Below, piece by piece: positions 60,285 to 64,000 of a DNA stretch of 64,000 bases. The translations under genes and the position numbers were made by a program. Below the pieces are notes generated by a model that saw only the letters and a program-made list of their open reading frames with translations, made no database searches and was not told where the DNA came from. The stretch is taken from the NCBI RefSeq assembly GCF_932526225.1, contig NC_064047.1:13402460-13466459 (forward strand), written 5' to 3'. Every line of letters begins with the position of its first letter. Positions within the stretch are counted from its first letter, which is position 1. The DNA comes from Nematostella vectensis (Eukaryota; Cnidaria; Anthozoa; Actiniaria; Edwardsiidae).

Positions 60285-62050
60285 GATTCCTCTATCGTTT
60301 TCACCATTACGCTTGTTCCATGTAAACTGACTATTTGCGTTTCACAATTACGCTTGTTCCATGTAAACTGACTGTTTGCGTTCCAGCATTACGCCTGTTC
60401 CATGTAAACTGACTGTTTGCGTTTTACAATTACGCCTGTTCCATGTAAACTGGCTCTTTGCGTTTTTCCTTTACGCCTGTTCCATGAAAACTGACTGTTT
60501 GCGATTTACCTTTAAGCCTGTTTCATGTAAACTGACTGTTTATGTTTAACCTTTACGCCTGTTCCATGTAAACTGGCTCTTTGCGTTTTACCTTTACGCC
60601 TGTTCCATGTAAACTGACTGTTTGTGTTTTACCTTAAAGCCTGTTCCATGAAAACTGACTGTTTGCGTTTTACCTTTACGCCTGTTCCATGTAAAAATGA
60701 CTGTTTGCGTTTTACCTTTACGCCTGTTCCCTGTAAACTGGCTGTTTGCGTTTTACCTTTACGCGTATTCCATGTAAACTGGCTCTTTGCGTTCTACATT
60801 TAGGCCTGTTCCATGTAAACTGGCGCTTTGCGTTCTACATTTACGCTTGTTCCATGTAAACTGACTGTTTGTGTTTTACCTTAACGCCTGTTCCATTTAA
60901 ACTGACTGTTTGCGTTTTACCTTTACGCCTGTTCCATGAAAACTGACTGTTTGCGTTTTACCTTTACGCCTGTTCCATGTAAAAATGACTGTTTGCGTTT
61001 TACCTTTACGCCTGTTCCATGTAAACTGACTGTTTGTGTTTTACCTTAACGCCTGTTCCATTTAAACTGACTGTTTGCGTTTTACCTTTACACCTGTTCC
61101 ATGAAAACTGACTGTTTGCGTTTTAGCTTTACGCCTGTTTCATGTAAAAATGACTGTTTGCGTTTTACCTTTACGCCTGTTATATGTAAACTGACTGTTT
61201 GCGTTTTACCTTTACGCGTGTTCCATGTAAACTGTTTGCGTTTTACCTTTAGGCCTGTTCCATGTAAACTGGCGCATTGCGTTCTACATTTACGCTTGTT
61301 CCATGTAAACTGACTGTTTGTGTTTTACCTTAACGCCTGTTCCATTTAAACTGACTGTTTGCGTTTTACCTTTACGCCTGTTCCATGAAAACTGACTGTT
61401 TGCGTTTTACCTTTACGCCTGTTCCATGTAAAAATGACTGTTTGCGTTTTACCTTTACGCCTGTTCCATGTAAGCTGACTGTTTGTGTTTTACCTTAACG
61501 CCTGTTCCATTTAAACTGACTGTTTGTGTTTTACCTTAACGCCTGTTCCATTTAAACTGACTGTTTGCGTTTTACCTTTACGCCTGTTTCATGTAAAAAT
61601 GACTGTTTGCGTTTTACCTTTACGCCTGTTCCATGTAAAAATGACTGTTTGCGTTTTACCTTTACGCCTGTTCCATGTAAACTGACTCTTTGTGTTTTAC
61701 CTTAACGCCTGTTCCATTTAAACTGACTGTTTGCGTTTTACCTTTACACCTGTTCCATGAAAACTGACTGTTTGCGTTTTAGCTTTACGCCTGTTTCATG
61801 TAAAAATGACTGTTTGCGTTTTACCTTTACGCCTGTTCCATGTAAACTGACTGTTTGCGTTTTACCTTTACGCGTGTTCCATGTAAACTGTTTGCGTTTT
61901 ACCTTTAGGCCTGTTCCATGTAAACTGGCTCTTTGCGTTCTACATTTACGCCTGTTCCATGTAAATTTGCTCTTTGCGTTTTACCTTTACGCCTGTTCCA
62001 TGTAAACTGGCTCTTTCCATTTTGCCTTTACGCCGACTCCATGTAAATTG
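60285..62050. repeat. Second, unrelated 41-bp minisatellite, about 43 copies
   Basis: The unit reads CTGACTGTTTGCGTTTTACC then TTTACGCCTGTTCCATGTAAA. Variants carry CTGGCTCTTTGCG or a deletion of a few bases; a few units are about 35 bp. It lies in the intron between the Cys-rich exon at 62032 and the cadherin-like exon, and its last diverged unit runs right up to that exon's donor. Confidence 0.95.
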
Positions 62051-62129
62051 GCTGGTATCTGGCTGGCATTGACGACACCACTCATTCGGTTTAGCATCGT
62101 TTTGCGCAAAACAGTGGCCATTGATCAAG
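62032..62129 (-). CDS. Membrane protein, Cys-rich module exon, cut at its 5' side
   Basis: The frame reads L-I-N-G-H-C-F-A-Q-N-D-A-K-P-N-E-W-C-R-Q-C-Q-P-D-T-S-Q-F-T-W-S-R and ends at GGC|GTAAAG in phase 1. It continues in frame into the cadherin-like exon (L-N-S-P-P-V-F). The pattern I-N-G-x-C-x...C-x-x-C-x-P...W-S is one I know from EGF/cadherin-like cnidarian ectodomains, where a Cys precedes L-I-N-G. Here the 41-bp satellite begins at the Leu codon, so the first cysteine and the natural acceptor appear lost. A TATAG from the satellite would have to serve as acceptor. Confidence 0.65.
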
Positions 62130-62518
62130 CTATAGTCACAGCTATATCCAGTACGGCATAGAATAGTCAGCTATAGTCACAGCTATAACCAGTATGGCAT
62201 AGAATAGTCAGCTATAGTCACAGCTATAACCAGTATGGCATAGAATTGTCAGCTATAGTCACAGCGATAACAAGCACAGCATAGAATAGTTAGCTATAGT
62301 CACAGCTATATCAAGCACAGCATAGAATAGTCAGCTATAGTCACAGCTATAACAAGCACAGCATAGAATAGTAAGCTATAGTCACAGCTATAACAAGCAT
62401 GGCATAGAATAGTCAGCTATAGTCACAGCTATAGCAAGCACGGCATAGAATAGTCAGCTATAGTCACAGCTATAACAAGCACAGCATAGAATAGTCAGCT
62501 ATAGTCACAGCTATACGG
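62130..62518 (+). repeat. 41-bp satellite, short third array (about 9.5 copies)
   Basis: It has the same orientation and unit as the main array. Its first seven units follow the variant order seen at about 43035-43320 (CCAGTATGG units, then a CGATAACAAG unit, GTTAGC and GTAAGC). Its last two or three are identical to 56760-56858, including a TATAGCAAGC variant. It therefore looks like a shrunken copy of the 14-kb array. Confidence 0.9.
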
Positions 62519-63195
62519 TTCAATAGGAAGTGAACGCATAAAAAGGGAGGCAGAGAAAGGTAGAATTAGAGCAGAAGACCCGGAGGAACCAGGACTGACG
62601 GAATTAAGCAAGTACCAATCTACGCTGTTATCTTGTCTACGTTGTCGCGAACCCCCCGTGACATTACAATGACTTATTATAACCTAGCTATCAGATGCCT
62701 GGGCGGAACAGACGAGAACGCTGGCTTTATGAAGCTTCGAGACCCTGAACTTATGTAAGAACTTGAGCGCGAGCGTGAAAACCAGTCGAACGTAAACGCA
62801 AGAAAAATCCTTCGCTTGCACCTGTTGCACTTTGCTCGAGTGTAGGCAAGTTATTCTCCGTAAATTTTAACACCTTATGTCATTTTAGGTTATTTACCTT
62901 GAATCGGCTAATTTGGGCATTAAGCCAAACGACTCCTGGATTCGTTTAAGAGATGACTTTGGGGTAAACCAATTTTAGGGTGGTAATATCACAAGGCAAC
63001 TTTACGAAAGTTTTACGTCCAAACTTATTTATGTTAATATAACCTGTGAAAAGTGGTCTAGAAAAGGATTTCATTTCGAGATGATGATAGTCGTACCGGT
63101 ACAATATGGGGTCTTTTTTTGTTTTTAAAATTTTATGGTAGATATTTTTGGTTTTGACATTTTGGTCTATATTGATGAATGATAATGAGACTTAC

Positions 63196-63258
63196 CCATG
63201 CCTGGAAGAGTATCGGTAGGAGTTTGTGTCGTAGGACCAGATGGTGTACTCTCTTGAG
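63196..63258 (-). CDS. Membrane protein, linker exon b, second copy
   Basis: Identical to 57536-57598, with the same splice sites. It lies 5' of the cut Cys-rich exon in transcription order. Confidence 0.6.
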
Positions 63259-63364
63259 CTTAAATATCAATCAGGACTAACATTATAGCAGAGGTTAAAG
63301 GATAACTCGCCCTCGAATATACGAGACAGACAGACAGAAGGACAAGAAAACGGATGGTCATTAC

Positions 63365-63418
63365 CATTTGTGTGGTCACGGTCTTGTGTGTTCTGTGGTC
63401 GAGTTGTTGTTACAGGGG
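63365..63418 (-). CDS. Membrane protein, linker exon a, second copy
   Basis: Same as 57705-57758 except for one base that changes a Ser codon (AGC) to Asn (AAC). The phases are unchanged. Confidence 0.55.
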
Positions 63419-63519
63419 CTGTACAAAAAAGTAATTAAGCAGTAATAGATATTCATTACTTAATAAAATGGATCAGATATCTATATATACGCCGTTTAAC
63501 TTAGCCTTGGTGCCTATAC

Positions 63520-63708
63520 ACGTCTTCCCGTCGCCAATAAGACCGTCAGGACACGATCGACACAACACTCCATCCGGGATTTCTCTGCACTTAACTCCTG
63601 GGTAACACGTGTCTTCGCCACAAATGCGCTCTTTCTCATCACATAGGGCGCCTTTATAGCCCACGTGACATCGGCAAGTGTAGTTGTTTATTCCATCGAT
63701 ACATGTTC
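63520..63708 (-). CDS. Membrane protein, EGF-like exon, second copy
   Basis: Identical in sequence to 57860-58048, including both splice sites. Because both ends are phase 1 it could be spliced into the same transcript in addition to the first copy, or it could be the end of a separate neighbouring gene copy whose cadherin-like exon lies right of the window. Confidence 0.75.
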
Positions 63709-64000
63709 CTGAGAATGAATGATCAAAATTTCAACAACAATTGTCGAGTCCCGATAACGGATCATGCAAAAGAAATGTGGAAACATTGGGTTATCGGGGT
63801 GTTGTTCGAATGAAGATGTTCGAATAACAGAGTGTTCTTGTTACCGTGGGTTCGGGTTTCTGGGTATTCGGGTTACTGGGTGTTCGAGTTATTGAGGATT
63901 CGGGTTATTGAGGGTTCGGGTTACAGGATGTTCGAGTTTTTGAGTTTTCGGGTTACTGGATGTTCGAGTTATTAAGGATTCGGGTTACTGGGTGTTCGGG

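Larger units (their letters stand above)
62519..64000. repeat. Near-identical tandem copy of 56859-58340
   Basis: From the end of the short satellite the sequence repeats 56859 onward with an offset of 5660-5661 bp, up to the window edge. I count about eight single-base differences and a one-base C-run difference (57000 versus 62640 region). It includes three coding exons, listed separately. Confidence 0.95.

Noticed and set aside
61101..62005. Cys-containing 40-residue repeat protein
   Set aside because: It is a translation of the second 41-bp minisatellite; phases shift with unit-length variants.

Overview
The window is eukaryotic and most likely from an anthozoan cnidarian, probably a sea anemone or a relative (inference, moderate confidence). 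The genes are split by short GT-AG exons. The gene set fits anthozoans: a D8C/EGF secreted protein, a TRIM-type RING/B-box protein ending in a TLDc domain, and an EGF/cadherin-like membrane protein. Introns and gene flanks are full of minisatellites and small inverted-repeat transposons. There are no operons, no CRISPR array and no recognisable tRNA or rRNA gene.

Layout. 1-2970 is a decayed non-LTR retrotransposon on the + strand. 2972-4136 is a 31-bp minisatellite. 4462-6762 (minus strand) holds the first three coding exons of a secreted D8C/EGF protein that runs off the left side; a 27-bp minisatellite fills its first intron. 10352-17715 (minus) is a complete-looking RING/B-box/coiled-coil/TLDc gene in four exons; my exon set sums to 1740 nt, or 579 residues plus stop. 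Its introns carry a 1.66-kb inverted-repeat transposon, a hairpin repeat and a partly duplicated exon end. 18770-20495 holds two more inverted-repeat elements, one with a clear TAA target-site duplication.

21272-33997 (plus) is ribosomal protein eL24. Its last intron is about 11.4 kb and nearly all of it is a 53-bp minisatellite of about 198 units with higher-order structure. The exon for the eL24 N-terminus was not found, and the phases flanking the big intron do not match.

37138 to the right edge (minus) is a multi-exon single-pass membrane protein: Cys-rich module, cadherin-like module, EGF modules, Ser/Thr/Pro-rich linkers, transmembrane helix and Tyr-rich tail. Nearly all its exons are phase 1-1. 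The intron before the transmembrane exon is about 20 kb. It contains a large inverted repeat (arms 37809-39267 and 40972-42407 around a G-rich minisatellite) and about 14.3 kb of a 41-bp satellite. The same satellite in the opposite orientation lies at 35245-37078, just past the gene's 3' end, so the whole locus is a nested giant inverted repeat with the terminal coding exon inside it. From 62130 onward the window repeats 56.76-58.35 kb almost exactly. The junction cuts into an exon, so three exons are present twice.

All exon calls come from reading frames, splice-site motifs, phase agreement and remembered family features; no database search was possible.
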